Counted from the stretch's first letter, positions 8,115 to 18,389 are shown. The stretch: DNA of 32,521 nt from Alphaproteobacteria bacterium PA4 (GCA_002256005.1 NKIQ01000031.1:1-32521), one strand, 5' to 3'. Notes: a model not told the origin generated them from the sequence alone. Translations and numbers: made by a program.

Positions 8115-8467
8115 TGCGGGGGGTGCTCATTGTCGCCGGGCTGCTGCTCGTCGCCGCAGCGCCGCCGCGGATCGTGGCCATCAGCCTGCCCGCTGCCACC
8201 GCGATGTTTGCCGAACTCGGCCCCGGCCAGCCATCCGCCGATGCCATCAACAACAATTGCCTCGCCTGCCATTCCACCGAAATGGTGCTGAATCAGCCGC
8301 ACCTGACCCCGGCGGAATGGGCCGGCGAAGTGACGAAGATGCGGCAGGTCTACAAGGCGCCGGTCAGCGATGCGGATGCGGCGGCGATCACCGCCTGGCT
8401 GGTGGCGCATGATGCCCGGCGGCGCCCCGAAACGCCCCCGAAATCGCCCGCCAAATCCCCCGGTTGA
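8114..8467 (+). CDS. Small c-type cytochrome, probable SorB-like electron acceptor
   Basis: 117 residues from ATG 8114, whose A is also the last base of the sorA-like stop. Residues 1-16 form a signal peptide. One haem attachment motif, CLACH, follows NNN, with a likely distal Met in KMRQVY. The tail is low-complexity (Pro, Lys, Ser). Size, single haem and overlap with the molybdenum subunit match SorB, the cytochrome subunit of sulfite:cytochrome c oxidoreductase. It would accept electrons from the molybdenum subunit in the periplasm. Confidence 0.82.
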   Translation: MRGVLIVAGLLLVAAAPPRIVAISLPAATAMFAELGPGQPSADAINNNCLACHSTEMVLNQPHLTPAEWAGEVTKMRQVYKAPVSDADAAAITAWLVAHDARRRPETPPKSPAKSPG

Positions 8468-8493
8468 CCCCCCGGCATCCCGCCCGCTACACG
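8464..8493 (+). promoter_or_regulatory. Candidate promoter of glyQ
   Basis: TTGACC (8464-8469), overlapping the stop of the cytochrome gene, and TACACG (8488-8493) are spaced by 18 bases. Transcription would begin near 8500. An ATG at 8496 is out of frame with glyQ and closes after 25 codons. Confidence 0.45.
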
Positions 8494-8527
8494 CCATGCC
8501 ATTGTTGCACCTGCGAAAGAGCCTGTC

Positions 8528-9394
8528 CTGTCTGCCCCGCCGACCTCCCTGTCCTTTCAGGACATCATCCTGACGCTCCAGCGCTATTGGGGCGCGCAGG
8601 GCTGCGCGCTGTTGCAACCCTATGATGTGGAAATGGGCGCCGGCACCTTCCACCCGGCGACGACGCTGCGCGCGCTGGGGCCGGAGCGCTGGAACGCTGC
8701 CTTCGTGCAGCCGAGCCGGCGGCCGTCGGACGGGCGCTATGGCAACAATCCCAATCGCTTGCAGCACTATTATCAGTTCCAGGTGATCCTCAAGCCCTCG
8801 CCCGACGATCTCATCGATCTCTATCTCGGCTCCCTCGACGCCATCGGCATCGATCGCCATGTCCATGACATCCGCTTTGTCGAGGATGATTGGGAATCCC
8901 CGACCCTGGGCGCCTGGGGGCTGGGCTGGGAAGTCTGGTGCGACGGCATGGAGGTGACGCAATTCACCTATTTTCAACAGGTTGGCGGCCATGATTGCGC
9001 GCCTGTGGCCGGCGAGCTGACCTATGGTCTGGAGCGCCTCGCCATGTATGTGCAGGGAGTCGAGAATGTCTACGACCTGCGCTACAACGATGCCGGCGTC
9101 TCCTATGGCGATGTCTTCCTGAAGAACGAGCAGCAGTTCAGCGCCTATAACTTCGAACATGCCAATACCGAGCGTTTGTTCCAGCATTTCAAGGATGTGT
9201 CGGAAGAATGCCGGGCGCTGGTCGCGGCCAATCTGCCGCTGCCGGCCTATGACCAGGCCATCAAGGCCAGCCATATCTTCAACCTGCTCAACGCCCGCGG
9301 CGTCATTTCGGTGGCGGAGCGCCAGGCCTATATCGGCCGGGTGCGCGACCTGGTGAAGGGCGTCGCCGATATCTGGGTGGAGCAGGCGGCATGA
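8528..9394 (+). CDS. glyQ: Glycyl-tRNA synthetase alpha subunit
   Basis: About 288 residues. It is the catalytic subunit that adenylates glycine and charges tRNA-Gly, working as an alpha2-beta2 complex with GlyS. The conserved body is clear: [81 protein letters not shown] and [12 protein letters not shown]. The start is the problem. The frame is open from the TGA at 8465-8467, but before the conserved [18 protein letters not shown] segment it has no ATG, GTG or TTG. The first TTG, at 8612, would delete that segment. CTG at 8528 follows AAAGAG by six bases and gives the family N-terminus, so I chose it. CTG 8549 or ATT 8501 are alternatives. Confidence 0.88.
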   Translation: MSAPPTSLSFQDIILTLQRYWGAQGCALLQPYDVEMGAGTFHPATTLRALGPERWNAAFVQPSRRPSDGRYGNNPNRLQHYYQFQVILKPSPDDLIDLYLGSLDAIGIDRHVHDIRFVEDDWESPTLGAWGLGWEVWCDGMEVTQFTYFQQVGGHDCAPVAGELTYGLERLAMYVQGVENVYDLRYNDAGVSYGDVFLKNEQQFSAYNFEHANTERLFQHFKDVSEECRALVAANLPLPAYDQAIKASHIFNLLNARGVISVAERQAYIGRVRDLVKGVADIWVEQAA

Positions 9395-9409
9395 GCACCA
9401 GTTTCACTT

Positions 9410-9448
9410 CCCTCCCCCTTGCGGGGAGGGCGACTCTGCGCCAGCAGA
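9410..9448. repeat. Palindromic repeat, double hairpin, between glyQ and glyS
   Basis: CCCTCCCC (9410-9417) pairs with GGGGAGGG (9423-9430). A second hairpin, CTCTGC with GCAGAG, follows at about 9434-9448, then a GGGGTGGGGG tail. The stem followed by a GGGGTGGGG-like tail is shared with the copy inside glyS. Confidence 0.65.
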
Positions 9449-9509
9449 GCGGGGTGGGGGTTGCCGCCTTCGCCGTGATGTGTGCTGCCGGGGAAAACCC
9501 TCCCCCCAA

Positions 9510-9532
9510 CCCCCTCCCTGAGAGGGAGGGGG
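9510..9532. repeat. Palindromic repeat carrying the glyS ribosome binding site
   Basis: CCCCCTCCCT (9510-9519) pairs with AGGGAGGGGG (9523-9532), a 10-bp stem with a three-base loop. The purine-rich right arm runs directly into AG-CC-GTG and is the only Shine-Dalgarno available to glyS. Confidence 0.7.
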
Positions 9533-9536
9533 AGCC

Positions 9537-11474
9537 GTGAGCGATTTTCTGCTTGAACTCGCCAGCGAGGAAATCCCGGCGCGGATGCAGGCGGCGGCCG
9601 CCGAGCAGCTGCGCACGCGCTTCGTCGAGAGCTGCAAGGCCGCGGGCCTCGCTCATGGCGAGGTCATTGCCGATGCGACACCGCGCCGGCTGTGGCTGAT
9701 CGCCCGCACCGTCGCCGCCGCCAGCGCCGCGACGCGCGAGGAGCGCAAGGGCCCGGCCGCGACCGCGCCCGACGCCGCCATCGCCGGATTCCTGCGCTCC
9801 ACCGGCCTCAGCCGCGAGCAGCTGGAAGAGCGGCAGACACCGAAGGGCGTGGTGCTGTTCGCCCATATCGACACGCCGGGCCGCAGCGCCGAAGCGATCC
9901 TCGCCGAACTGGTGCCGACCATCGTCCGCGATTTCCAATGGCCGAAATCGATGCGCTGGGGTGCCGCTTCGGCCAGCGCCGGCGCCCCGCGCTGGGTGCG
10001 GCCGCTGACCGGCATCATCGCGCTGCTTGGCGACGCTGTGGTGCCGTGTGAAGCGCTGGGTATCACGGCGGGCCGCGAGACGCGCGGCCATCGCATCCAC
10101 GCACCGCAGCCGCTGCGCATCGACAGCGCCAGCAGCTACGCGGCGCAACTGCGGGCGGCGCATGTCATCGTGGCCTCGGCGGACCGGCGCGCGGCGATTG
10201 CCGATGGCGCCGCGGCCGTGGCGGCGGCGGCCGGCCTGTCGGTTATTCCCGATATGGGCCTGGTGGCGGAAAATGCCGGGCTGACCGAATGGCCGGTGCC
10301 GATGCTCGGCCGCTTCGATCCGGCGTTTCTCGCCGTGCCGCGCGAGGTCATCCAGCTGACCATGCGCACCAACCAGAAATATTTCGCCTGTGCGGACGCT
10401 GGCGGCGCGCTCGCCCCGGCCTTCATCTGCGTCGCCAATCTGGTGGCCAGCGACGGCGGCACGGCGATCGTCGCCGGCAATGAACGCGTGCTCAGCGCGC
10501 GGCTGTCGGACGCGAAATTCTTCTGGGATCAGGATCTGGCGACGGTCGCCGCCGGCGGGCTGGAGGCGTTCCTGCCCAAGCTCGACGCCATCGTGTTTCA
10601 CGAGAAGCTCGGCACGGTCGCCGACAAGGTGGAGCGCGTGGCAAAGCTGGCGCGCTGGCTGGTGGAATCGGGCGCCATTCTCCCCTCCCCTTCAGGGGAG
10701 GGGTCGGGGGTGGGGCCGCTGTCTCAGGACGGCGTAGTGGCACTGGCGGATAAGTTGGATACGCTTTTCAGCTTTTTCGTCGAAGGCATGTTGCCTACTG
10801 GATCGCGCGACCCATTCGCGCTTCGGCGCGCAGCTCTCGGCATTCTTGCTTTGTTGGTAGATGGCGGCCATCGCGTTGATATCGAGGCACTCTATAGAAA
10901 CTGGGTCGCAATCGCTGGGCGTGATTGGCAGGCATCTTCAAGCGCTCTGGAACTTGTTCGCGACTTCTTCGCCGACCGCCTCAAAGTCCAGCAACGCGAA
11001 GCCGGCGTTCGCCACGACCTCATCGACGCCGTGTTCGCGCTCGGTGGTGAGGATGATCTCGTCCGCCTGCTCGCCCGCGTTCGCGCGTTGCAGGCGGTGC
11101 TGGCCACCGAGGATGGCACCAATTTGCTCGCCGGGGTGAAGCGCGCCGCCAATATCCTGCGCATCGAGGAGGCCAAGGACGGCGTCGTGTTCGACGGCGC
11201 CACCGATCCGGCGCTGTTCAGCGAAGCCGCCGAAACCGCGCTCGGCCAGGCGCTCGATGCCGCCGTGCCGGCGATTGCGACGGCGGTGGCGGCCGAGGAT
11301 TTCACCGCGGCGATGGCGGCGCTGGCCGGGTTGCGGCCGGCGGTCGACGCGTTCTTCGATGGCGTGATCGTCAATGCGGCCGACCCCGCAGTGCGGACAA
11401 ACCGGCTGGGGTTGTTGGCGCGGTTGCGCGGCGCGGCGAATAGCGTGGCGGATTTTTCGAAGGTCGAGGGATGA
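9537..11474 (+). CDS. glyS: Glycyl-tRNA synthetase beta subunit, with an apparent internal replacement
   Basis: 645 residues from GTG 9537; the family is usually close to 690-700. GlyS binds tRNA and supports GlyQ. The N-terminal part (FLLELASEEIPARM, IPDMGLVAENAGLTEWP, LTMRTNQKYFA, GNERVLSARLSDAKFFWDQD) and the C-terminal part (TGSRDPFALRRAALGIL and the tail ending at residue 645) are normal. Between ARWLVE (about 372-377) and VALADKLDTL (about 401-410) are only some 23 residues, partly read from a palindromic repeat (GAILPSPSGEGSGVGPLSQDG). Relatives have about 75-80 residues there, including a conserved KADLVT-MV-EFPELQG block that is absent here. The next 82 codons (10725-10970) have unusually A/T-rich third positions. 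The frame is intact, so it may be an active but altered protein, or it may be impaired. Confidence 0.9.
   Translation: MSDFLLELASEEIPARMQAAAAEQLRTRFVESCKAAGLAHGEVIADATPRRLWLIARTVAAASAATREERKGPAATAPDAAIAGFLRSTGLSREQLEERQTPKGVVLFAHIDTPGRSAEAILAELVPTIVRDFQWPKSMRWGAASASAGAPRWVRPLTGIIALLGDAVVPCEALGITAGRETRGHRIHAPQPLRIDSASSYAAQLRAAHVIVASADRRAAIADGAAAVAAAAGLSVIPDMGLVAENAGLTEWPVPMLGRFDPAFLAVPREVIQLTMRTNQKYFACADAGGALAPAFICVANLVASDGGTAIVAGNERVLSARLSDAKFFWDQDLATVAAGGLEAFLPKLDAIVFHEKLGTVADKVERVAKLARWLVESGAILPSPSGEGSGVGPLSQDGVVALADKLDTLFSFFVEGMLPTGSRDPFALRRAALGILALLVDGGHRVDIEALYRNWVAIAGRDWQASSSALELVRDFFADRLKVQQREAGVRHDLIDAVFALGGEDDLVRLLARVRALQAVLATEDGTNLLAGVKRAANILRIEEAKDGVVFDGATDPALFSEAAETALGQALDAAVPAIATAVAAEDFTAAMAALAGLRPAVDAFFDGVIVNAADPAVRTNRLGLLARLRGAANSVADFSKVEG
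10682..10715. repeat. Palindromic repeat inside the glyS coding sequence
   Basis: CCCCTCCCCT (10682-10691) pairs exactly with AGGGGAGGGG (10694-10703) around a two-base loop, followed by TCGGGGGTGGGG. This is the same stem-plus-tail pattern as the intergenic copies. It is translated in frame as part of glyS. Confidence 0.8.
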
Positions 11475-11475
11475 A

Positions 11476-11500
11476 CACCTCTCCCCTTGGGGGAGAGGTG
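11476..11500. repeat. Palindromic repeat between glyS and ppdK
   Basis: CACCTCTCCCC (11476-11486) pairs exactly with GGGGAGAGGTG (11490-11500), an 11-bp stem with a three-base loop. It lies two bases after the glyS stop and is nearly identical to the copy at 6064. Confidence 0.75.
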
Positions 11501-11516
11501 GTTTTGGGAGCATAGA

Positions 11517-14183
<2,667 letters not shown>

Positions 14184-14234
14184 GGGGCTCCGGGCTGGCG
14201 GCGAAATGGCAGCATGAAAAGTAGCAATAGTTCT

Positions 14235-14339
14235 GTCATCCCGGGCTTGCCCCGGGACCCGGCTTCTTTCCTGCGCGAACAGCGGTAGCAAAAATCAACG
14301 CCAGAGAAAAACGGGGTCCCGGGTCAAGCGCGGGATGAC
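14235..14339. repeat. Long inverted repeat of the alphaproteobacterial GTCATCCCGGG type
   Basis: A 26-base left arm (14235-14260, beginning GTCATCCCGGGCTTG) faces a right arm (14314-14339, ending GCGGGATGAC) matching at 24 of 26 positions, with a 53-base spacer. Such sequences are frequent intergenic repeats in alphaproteobacteria. It lies between convergent ppdK and rpmE and may end transcription from either side. Confidence 0.75.
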
Positions 14340-14399
14340 CGGGAAACTTTGCTCTGATCGTAAAGACGGTTGCGAATGCGCCGCTTCAATCGGCGGCTA

Positions 14400-14594
14400 C
14401 TGCTTCCACATCCATCACCCCGTCGCCAGCTCGACCCCGAACCCCGCCGGCATCCACGTCCATATCTCGCCGGGCCCCAGATCATCGCGGCAGCCATTCC
14501 GCGTCGACAGTGCCCGGCTGGCGACGCACCGCGGCGATGATGCCGGCGCGGGTGACGGTGATGGCAGTGGCTGGCAGATGAACGCTGCGCAGAC
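14400..14594 (-). pseudogene. Possible 3' remnant of a frameshifted gene
   Basis: On the minus strand one frame gives SVHLPATAITVTRAGII followed by AAVRRQPGTVDAEWLPR and stops near 14482. The frame one base over continues at the same point with RDDLGPGEIWTWMPAGFG and ends VELATG at 14415. Joined by a single-base change they read as one plausible protein end with coding-like G/C third positions. I do not recognise the family and no start is visible, because the rpmE terminator lies just upstream. It could be chance. Confidence 0.3.
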
Positions 14595-14627
14595 AAAAGG
14601 GCGACGCGGCCCGCGCCGCATCGCCCT
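14595..14627 (-). terminator. Rho-independent terminator of rpmE
   Basis: Read on the minus strand, AGGGCGA-T-GCGGC pairs with GCCGC-G-TCGCCCT around a GCGG loop and is followed directly by TTTTG. It begins about 39 bases after the rpmE stop. Confidence 0.8.
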
Positions 14628-14665
14628 TCGTATCGAAACAACCGCGCCGAACCGGCGCGATCGCC

Positions 14666-14896
14666 TTACTTCTTGTTGAGGCCAAAGCCCGAGAAGCGCT
14701 TGTTGAAGCGCGCCACCTGGCCACCGGCGTCGAGCATCTTGCCGGCGCCACCGACCCAGGCCGGGTGCGAGGTCGGATCGATATCCAGCGCCAGCGTGTC
14801 GCCTTCCTTCCCATAGGTGGAACGCGTCTGATATTCGGTGCCATCGGTCATCTTGACGGTGATGGTGTGATAATCGGGGTGGATGCCGGACTTCAT
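14666..14896 (-). CDS. rpmE: 50S ribosomal protein L31
   Basis: 76 residues starting at the ATG at 14896-14894: [19 protein letters not shown], then [22 protein letters not shown] and [13 protein letters not shown]31 sits at the interface of the two ribosomal subunits. There is no cysteine, so this is the zinc-free (C-minus) version of the ordinary rpmE type. The frame is open much further upstream, but L31 begins here and AGAAAG lies upstream. The gene has its own promoter candidate, a leader hairpin and a clear terminator. Confidence 0.95.
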   Translation of the reverse strand: MKSGIHPDYHTITVKMTDGTEYQTRSTYGKEGDTLALDIDPTSHPAWVGGAGKMLDAGGQVARFNKRFSGFGLNKK

Positions 14897-14916
14897 GACT
14901 TTGGGCTTTCTGCTGG

Positions 14917-14936
14917 GGGCTGGTACCGACCAGCCC
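14917..14936 (-). promoter_or_regulatory. Hairpin in the rpmE leader
   Basis: GGGCTGGT and ACCAGCCC form a perfect 8-bp stem with a four-base loop, about 20 bases upstream of the rpmE start codon and inside the predicted leader. Ribosomal-protein leaders often carry such structures for feedback control. No L31-specific consensus can be checked here. Confidence 0.45.
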
Positions 14937-14950
14937 GGAAAGAGCCGCCG

Positions 14951-14979
14951 CGCATAGCCGAGGTGGCGGCGCGACGCAA
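14951..14979 (-). promoter_or_regulatory. Candidate rpmE promoter
   Basis: On the minus strand TTGCGT (14979-14974) and TATGCG (14956-14951) are 17 bases apart. The leader would be roughly 48 bases. Confidence 0.5.
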
Positions 14980-15136
14980 GCGGCAGGGGCGGAACCCTGC
15001 GCGCGCAATGCCTTGTTAAATTTATGTTTACCAAATGCGCGAATTTTTTGTGCATCTGCGCGCAATTGTCGCCCGTATGTCTTGTCACTGCAACAATTGG
15101 TGGGCATGTTGCAGCGCAGCAGAAAGGGAGGCAGTG

Positions 15137-15346
15137 TTGCGAACGTCGATAAATAACATTGCCTTGATGGTCGTTGTTACCATGGCCATTCTGCTGTTCC
15201 TGACCGGCACGGACGTGCTGGTGCTGCCGCATCTGCCGGCCGGCATCGTCGAAAACGGCCCCTGGCTGCTGCTGGTGCTCGGCGTGGTGCTCTATGCCTT
15301 GCGCGACCGCCGCCGCCGCTCCGCCTTCCCCGAATCCTCCTCCTGA
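15137..15346 (+). CDS. Small two-span membrane protein, unknown
   Basis: 69 residues from TTG 15137, which follows GGGAGG by five bases; GTG 15134 is in frame but too close to it. Two hydrophobic segments are visible (about 8-26, [15 protein letters not shown]; and about 40-58, [13 protein letters not shown]), with a basic, Arg-rich stretch and a short polar tail at the C-terminus. No family recognised. The upstream stretch (about 15010-15110) is much more A/T-rich than its surroundings and could hold its promoter. It ends about 45 bases before the riboswitch. Confidence 0.5.
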   Translation: MRTSINNIALMVVVTMAILLFLTGTDVLVLPHLPAGIVENGPWLLLVLGVVLYALRDRRRRSAFPESSS

Positions 15347-15358
15347 TCCCTGCCCGGC

Positions 15359-15385
15359 TTGCCAGCCGCCAGGCTTCCCGATAAT
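15359..15385 (+). promoter_or_regulatory. Candidate promoter of the B12-uptake operon
   Basis: TTGCCA (15359-15364) and GATAAT (15380-15385) are 15 bases apart, slightly short. A start near 15392 would place the first transcribed base at the beginning of the riboswitch. Confidence 0.4.
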
Positions 15386-15389
15386 CCTG

Positions 15390-15556
15390 ACGACGGACGG
15401 TGCCGCGTGAAGACGCGGTGAAAAGGGAAGCCGGTGCAAATCCGGCGCTGTGCCCGCAACTGTAAGCGGCGAGTTCCGGCTCCACAGGCCACTGGGTTTC
15501 GACCCGGGAAGGCGGAGCAGGAACGTTCGAGCCGTGAGCCAGGAGACCTGCCGTCC
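15390..15556 (+). ncRNA. Cobalamin riboswitch (aptamer)
   Basis: The conserved parts appear in order: GGACGGTGCCGCG at the 5' side, GGGAAGCCGGTGCAAATCCGG, CGCTGTGCCCGCAACTGTAAG, and the B12-box-like GAGCCAGGAGACCTGCCG that closes the aptamer. It sits about 130 bases upstream of btuB, head of a B12-uptake operon. Adenosylcobalamin-type ligands would lower expression when B12 is plentiful. Confidence 0.95.
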
Positions 15557-15603
15557 CCGGTCGTCCCATGCCCTGCCGGGTCCAGCAGCGCGTGAAACGC
15601 AAA

Positions 15604-15678
15604 GGCGCAATCCTGCGCCCTTCGTTTGCGGCGGCTTTTCGCTGTCGCACCGCCTGTTCCGCAGGCGGCAACGAAGGG
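15604..15678 (+). promoter_or_regulatory. Likely expression platform of the cobalamin riboswitch
   Basis: Two structures share bases. A small hairpin GGCGCA-ATCC-TGCGCC covers 15604-15619. A longer stem pairs CCCTTCGTT (15618-15626) with AACGAAGGG (15670-15678), enclosing a further hairpin CCGCCTG/CAGGCGG (about 15650-15668). The right arm holds the btuB Shine-Dalgarno (AAGGGA), so the long stem would hide it. There is no T-rich terminator, so control is probably translational. Confidence 0.6.
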
Positions 15679-15685
15679 ACGTACC

Positions 15686-17566
15686 ATGTTGATTGCACTG
15701 TTGCTGGCCGGCGCCGCCACCCCATCCGATGATATCGTCATCGCCGATCTGCGCATCGAACCCGTCACCATCACCGCCTCGCGCGAGCCGGTGCCTGTCG
15801 CCCTGTCCGGCACCGCCCTCACCGTCATCGGGCCGGACAACATTCGCGCCCTGTCACTGCCGCTGGTGAAGGATTATCTGACGCTGGTCCCATCCGTCAG
15901 CGTCAGCCAGACCGGGCCGCTGGGCGCCCAGACCCAAATTCGCATCCGCGGCGCCGAGGCCAATCATTCGCTGACCTTCATCGACGGCATCGACGTCACC
16001 GATCCGGCGTCATCCGGCGAGTTCCGCTACGAAACCCTGCTCGCTGCCGGGGTCGAGCGCATCGAGGTGCTGCGCGGGCCGCAATCGGCGCTATGGGGTT
16101 CGCAGGCCATCGGCGGCGTCATCAACATCGCCACGCGCAACGACCCTGGCCTTTATGGCGAGGCCGAGGCCGGGTCGCTGGGCACCGTCCGCGTTGGCGC
16201 CGGCGGCGGCACCGCGCTTGGCAGCACGAAGCTCAGCGGCCAGGCCAGCTATTTGCGTTCCACCGGCTATGACATTGCCGGCGGCAAGGGCGACAAGGAC
16301 GGCTATGAAAACCTGACCCTGCACGCCAAGCTGGACAGCCGGCCGACGACGAACAGCAATGTCGCGCTGGTCGCGCGCTACACGACGTCGAACAGCGAAT
16401 TCGACAGTTTCGATTACACCAGGGGAGTGCCGCTCGATGCGCCGCTGGCGACGCGCAGCCGGCAATTGGCGCTGAAGGCCAGTGCCGGGCTGTCGCTGCT
16501 CGACGATGCCTGGACGCAGCAGGCGAGCGTGCTGTTCTCCGATACCGCCAACATCAACCGCACCGCCGGGCGCTTCGAAAATCAATCGGACGGCGGCCGG
16601 CTGACGCTGCGTTACCAGACCAGCGCCAGCACCGAGACCGGCGCCGCCCGCCACCGCGTCACCCTGGCGCTGGAGCATGACCGCGAACGCTTCACCAGCA
16701 TCGACGCCGATCCGACCGCCCTGTCGAACCAGCGCCGCAGCCGCTTGCAGACCAGCTTGGTCGGCGAATATCGCCTCGATGTCGCCGACTGGCTGGGCGG
16801 CGGCGTGGCACTGCGCCGCGACTGGAACAACCGCTTCGCCGACGCGACGACCGTGCGCGCGACCGCGGCGGTGAAGCCCGGCGGCGGCGTCACCGTGCAC
16901 GGCAGCTATGGCACCGGCATCACCGACCCGACCTTTTTCGAACTCTACGGCTTCTTCCCCGGCTTCTTTGTCGGCAACCCGAATGTCCGGCCGGAACGCA
17001 GCCGCAGCTGGGACCTGGGCGCCGGCTGGAGCAATGGCGCCTATGGCCTGGACGTGACCTGGTATGACGCAACGCTCGACAATGAAATCATCGCGACGTT
17101 CGACAACACCACCTTCCTGTCCGGCGTCGCCAACGCCAGCGGTCGCAGCAAGCGGCGCGGCCTGGAAGTCAGCGCCAATGCCAGGCCGCTGGCCGGCCTG
17201 ACGCTCAACGCCACCTATGCCTGGCTCGACGCCGATGAGCAGCGCGTCGCCGCCGGCCTGACCAGCCGCGAGGTGCGCCGCCCCCGCCATTCCGGCAGCG
17301 TCACCGCCAGCTACGCGTCACAGGCCTTCGACATCGCCGCCAGCGCCGCCATCACCGGCGCCCGCGACGATACCGATTTCGCCCGCTTCGTGCGCGTGCG
17401 GCTGGCGCCCTATACGCTGGTGACGCTGAGCGGCGCCGTGCATCTGACGCCGCAGATCGACCTGACCGGGCGTATCGAGAACGCCCTTGATGCCGAGCAA
17501 GTCGATGTCTTCGCCTATCGCGGCCCGGGGCTGACCGCCCATGCCGGGGTGCGCGTGCGGCTGTGA
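15686..17566 (+). CDS. btuB: TonB-dependent outer-membrane vitamin B12 receptor
   Basis: 626 residues from ATG 15686, eight bases after the AAGGGA of the riboswitch platform. A short signal peptide ([12 protein letters not shown]) is followed by a TonB-box-like EPVTITASR. The plug domain has [40 protein letters not shown] and [26 protein letters not shown]. The beta barrel contains [16 protein letters not shown] and [18 protein letters not shown], and ends [10 protein letters not shown] then HAGVRVRL. The receptor binds cobalamin outside the cell and moves it to the periplasm using TonB energy. The final residue is Leu rather than the usual aromatic, a minor oddity. The riboswitch upstream and btuFCD downstream support B12 as substrate. 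Confidence 0.93.
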   Translation: MLIALLLAGAATPSDDIVIADLRIEPVTITASREPVPVALSGTALTVIGPDNIRALSLPLVKDYLTLVPSVSVSQTGPLGAQTQIRIRGAEANHSLTFIDGIDVTDPASSGEFRYETLLAAGVERIEVLRGPQSALWGSQAIGGVINIATRNDPGLYGEAEAGSLGTVRVGAGGGTALGSTKLSGQASYLRSTGYDIAGGKGDKDGYENLTLHAKLDSRPTTNSNVALVARYTTSNSEFDSFDYTRGVPLDAPLATRSRQLALKASAGLSLLDDAWTQQASVLFSDTANINRTAGRFENQSDGGRLTLRYQTSASTETGAARHRVTLALEHDRERFTSIDADPTALSNQRRSRLQTSLVGEYRLDVADWLGGGVALRRDWNNRFADATTVRATAAVKPGGGVTVHGSYGTGITDPTFFELYGFFPGFFVGNPNVRPERSRSWDLGAGWSNGAYGLDVTWYDATLDNEIIATFDNTTFLSGVANASGRSKRRGLEVSANARPLAGLTLNATYAWLDADEQRVAAGLTSREVRRPRHSGSVTASYASQAFDIAASAAITGARDDTDFARFVRVRLAPYTLVTLSGAVHLTPQIDLTGRIENALDAEQVDVFAYRGPGLTAHAGVRVRL

Positions 17567-18342
17567 CGCGGCTGGCGGCTCTGCTGCTGCTGCTGGCGAC
17601 GCCCGCCGTCGCCGCGCCGCTGCGCGTCGCCAGCCTCAATTTGTGCAGCGACGATTATGCGCTGCTGCTCGCCGCCCCCGGCCAGCTGGTCTCTGTCAGC
17701 CGGCTGGGGGCGGATGCGCAGGAATCGGCACTCGCCGCTCGCGCCGCCGGGCTGCACCGCAACCGCGGCCGCGTCACCGATGTCGTGGCGCTGGCGCCGG
17801 ACCTGGTGCTGACCAGCGGCGGCGACCCCAATGCCGCCGCCAGCGCGCGGCGGCTGGGCATCAGGGTGGTCGAGCTGCCGCAGCCGCAGACGCTCGCCGC
17901 TGTGCGCGCCAATATCCGCCGCGCCGGGGCAGCACTGGGCCGCGAGGCCGCAGCAGAGGCAGCGGTGGCGGCGTTCGATGCAGCGCTGGGGCCAGCGCCG
18001 GCGGGCCCCGTGTCGGCGCTGCTCGTCAGTGGTGGCGGGCTGACGATCGCGCCCGATGGCCTGGCGGCGCGCTATCTGCGCCACGCCGGGCTGGTGCAAC
18101 AGGCTGTGCCGCGCGGCAGTGTGAGCCTCGAACGCCTGCTCGCCGATCCGCCGATGGTGCTGGTGACAGGCGATTACCACCCCGGCCAGATGTCGCTGAA
18201 CCAGAGCTGGCTGGCGCATCCGGCGCTGGCGGCGCTGCCGGCGCGGGTGCGGCGGCTGCATACCGATGGCCGGGTTTGGACGTGTCTCGGGCCGAGTCTG
18301 GCGCCGGAAATTGCGCGGCTGCGCCAGGAGGTGGCGCGGTGA
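17563..18342 (+). CDS. btuF: Periplasmic B12-binding protein of the ABC transporter
   Basis: 259 residues from a GTG that overlaps the btuB stop (GTGA). A signal peptide ([17 protein letters not shown]) precedes the BtuF-type start RVASLNLCSDDYALLL. The two-lobed helical-backbone metal-receptor fold is indicated by VVALAPDLVLTSGGDP in lobe 1 and VSALLVSGGGLTIAPDG, LLADPPMVLVTGDY and WTCLGPSLAPEI in lobe 2. The protein would hand periplasmic B12 to BtuCD. The fold is shared with siderophore-binding proteins; the riboswitch and btuB decide for B12. Confidence 0.88.
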   Translation: MTRLAALLLLLATPAVAAPLRVASLNLCSDDYALLLAAPGQLVSVSRLGADAQESALAARAAGLHRNRGRVTDVVALAPDLVLTSGGDPNAAASARRLGIRVVELPQPQTLAAVRANIRRAGAALGREAAAEAAVAAFDAALGPAPAGPVSALLVSGGGLTIAPDGLAARYLRHAGLVQQAVPRGSVSLERLLADPPMVLVTGDYHPGQMSLNQSWLAHPALAALPARVRRLHTDGRVWTCLGPSLAPEIARLRQEVAR

Positions 18343-18356
18343 CGGGCGTACACCCC

Positions 18357-18378
18357 CCTCTCCCGCAAGCGGGAGAGG
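18357..18378. repeat. Palindromic repeat between btuF and btuC
   Basis: CCTCTCCCGC (18357-18366) pairs exactly with GCGGGAGAGG (18369-18378) around AA. The right arm continues GGAGAGGAGGAG and supplies the Shine-Dalgarno for btuC at 18390. Confidence 0.75.
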
Positions 18379-18389
18379 AGGAGTTGGCC

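Noticed and set aside
8496-8573. Short frame from ATG 8496
   Set aside because: 25 codons, out of frame with glyQ and of unremarkable composition. Kept only as a clue to a possible indel.
15626-15685. Upstream extension of btuB to 15626
   Set aside because: It overlaps the riboswitch expression platform; ATG 15686 has the Shine-Dalgarno and gives a signal peptide.
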